Source: Desulfovibrio sp.
GTDB taxonomy: Bacteria; Desulfobacterota; Desulfovibrionia; Desulfovibrionales; Desulfovibrionaceae
Length of the DNA: 64,000 bases
Assembly (NCBI GenBank): GCA_022839785.1
Contig: JALHJW010000002.1
Location: forward strand, 372,001-436,000
Direction of reading: 5' to 3'
Shown: positions 63,071 through 64,000 of the stretch, piece after piece
How the letters are laid out: each line of letters begins with the position of its first letter
How positions within the stretch are numbered: the first letter of the stretch is position 1
Notes under the pieces: model-generated
Seen by the model: the letters and a program-made list of their open reading frames with translations, nothing else
Databases searched by the model: none
What the model was told of the DNA's origin: nothing
Made by a program: the position numbers and the translations under genes

Positions 63071-64000
63071 TCAGGGCCGTTTGGGCGCAAGTCCTTTCCA
63101 GCAGGCGCGCCAGGCGGCCAGGGCCTGCGGCGAGGGCAGGACGAGGCGGCCCTTGCCCAGGGTTTCAGGCGGCAGGACGGCCAGGGGCGAGGCGGCAAGG
63201 TCCTGGGGAAGCAGGGCGAGCGCCGCCGGGTCGGCCGGGAGGACGGCCAGGCGGTCGGCCGCCGTTGCCTGGACCTTCGGCGCGAGCAGGGACGCGGCCA
63301 GGGTCTGGCCCTCCGCGCCCGCGTCTTTGGGGACCGCGAGGAACAGGGGCTGCAGCAGGAAGCCGTCCTCGGGCAGGGCGAAGGCGGCGCGGGGCAGGGC
63401 GGCGTCGCGGTTCGCCAGCACGGCGTCGTCCGCGTCGAAGATGCCCAACGCGGCCGAGCCGTCGGCCAGGGGAAGCCAGGAAGGGGCCGCTCCCGTTCGG
63501 GCGCCGCGCGTGATGCGGCCCAAAAAGGCGCAGGCCTGCCCCACCTTCGCGGCGTCGCCCTCGGCCGCGTCCCAGCCGAGCAGCAGCAGGGTCAGGGGCA
63601 GCACCCGTTCGGGATCGTCCGGCAGGGCCGAGCGCCCGGCAAAGGCGGGCATCCAGAGCTGCTTGAGGCTGACCGGAGCCGGAAGGGGCGTGTAGGCGTC
63701 ATGGCCCAGGCCCGTCGCGCTCCAGAGCCAGGGCCGGGCGAGGCGCGCCTCGGGGTCGGCGGGCAGGCGCAGCGCGGCCGGGGAGTCCGAGGCCTGGGCG
63801 AGCGGGGCGAGAAGCCCGGCGGCCAGGGCCTCGGACGCGGCGCGGGCGGGCAGCACGGCGACGGCGGGCCGGGTTTCGCGCAGGAACTGCAGGGCCTCGT
63901 CCGCATCGCGCCAGGCGGCAACGCGTCTCCCGGCGGGCAGGCCCAGGGCCGCGGCCGTCTCCGGAGCGGTCAGGCCGCGCGGCAGGAGCGCCGTGGTCTG
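63071..64000 (-). CDS. Solute-binding protein of PotD-like type, partial
   Basis: The frame is open to the right edge of the window, so the N-terminus is missing; 309 codons are visible. The part has two-lobed binding-protein character, with AVLPARAASEALAAGLLAPL and DPERVLPLTLLLLGWD. Near the C-terminus ALPEDGFLLQPLFLAVPKDAG resembles the PotD/PotF end region. It would bind a solute in the periplasm. The ligand (polyamine or other) is not resolvable. A single HtrA gene follows on the same strand after 212 bases, with no ABC components in the window. Confidence 0.6.
   Translation of the reverse strand, partial: QTTALLPRGLTAPETAAALGLPAGRRVAAWRDADEALQFLRETRPAVAVLPARAASEALAAGLLAPLAQASDSPAALRLPADPEARLARPWLWSATGLGHDAYTPLPAPVSLKQLWMPAFAGRSALPDDPERVLPLTLLLLGWDAAEGDAAKVGQACAFLGRITRGARTGAAPSWLPLADGSAALGIFDADDAVLANRDAALPRAAFALPEDGFLLQPLFLAVPKDAGAEGQTLAASLLAPKVQATAADRLAVLPADPAALALLPQDLAASPLAVLPPETLGKGRLVLPSPQALAAWRACWKGLAPKRP

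Overview
The window is a GC-rich (about two thirds G+C by eye), densely coded chromosomal segment of a flagellated Gram-negative bacterium. No phage, transposase, CRISPR array, rRNA or tRNA was seen. It carries a four-subunit 2-oxoacid:ferredoxin oxidoreductase, a DUF39 homocysteine-biosynthesis protein, a DUF362 ferredoxin, a class I adenylate cyclase with pentapeptide-like repeats, and a GyrB with the Gram-negative insert. Together these suggest a strictly or mostly anaerobic deltaproteobacterium of the Desulfovibrionales type. That assignment is an inference from gene content, not from a marker-gene comparison.

Layout. 1-4.3 kb: a partial DUF1992 gene, a STAS antagonist and a GAF-SpoIIE phosphatase (partner-switch parts), then parB and parA with a perfect parS site just upstream of parA. 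4.3-10.1 kb: a compositionally distinct UDP-sugar epimerase, the slipin/NfeD pair, and a coaBC operon. 10.3-15.4 kb: queA, a korDABC-type operon and aroE, with a strong hairpin in the gap before aroE. 15.6-18.2 kb: a LysM lytic transglycosylase lipoprotein and an rRNA methyltransferase. 18.3-24.8 kb: a leftward flagellar run (motA, two motB genes, fliL, fliN, fliO, fliP, fliQ) preceded by yggS and era. 25-34.6 kb: topA, a response regulator, a MerR-like regulator, nadE, an atypical kinase with a UspA partner, a small lipoprotein, a REC-kinase lacking its phospho-acceptor His, and a Mut7-C RNase-like protein. 34.8-38.8 kb: the large class I adenylate cyclase. 38.9-42 kb: a leftward DUF39 - LarE-like - DUF362 set, probably for sulfur transfer.

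42.3-49.9 kb is the classical origin block dnaA-dnaN-gyrB-gyrA, followed by a TPR membrane protein. 50.7-54.7 kb holds leftward housekeeping and signalling genes (class II photolyase, GNAT, zinc-ribbon protein, PHP phosphoesterase, HD-GYP-like protein). 54.9-58.7 kb holds a GT-C-like membrane protein with a PA14-like insert, then ilvD. 58.7-64 kb is a leftward cluster: a solute-binding protein (cut by the window edge), an HtrA protease, a calcineurin-like phosphoesterase, a Ser/Thr kinase with an Lcl/DUF1566 tail, and a YkgJ cysteine-cluster protein.

The window therefore covers the origin-proximal replication and segregation neighbourhood (parABS plus dnaA-dnaN-gyrBA) mixed with motility, envelope and signalling genes. 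The points most worth a second look are the sulfur-transfer operon, the His-less REC-kinase, the divergent first MotB, the pentapeptide adenylate cyclase, the kinase/phosphoesterase/protease cluster, and the unclear start of dnaA.
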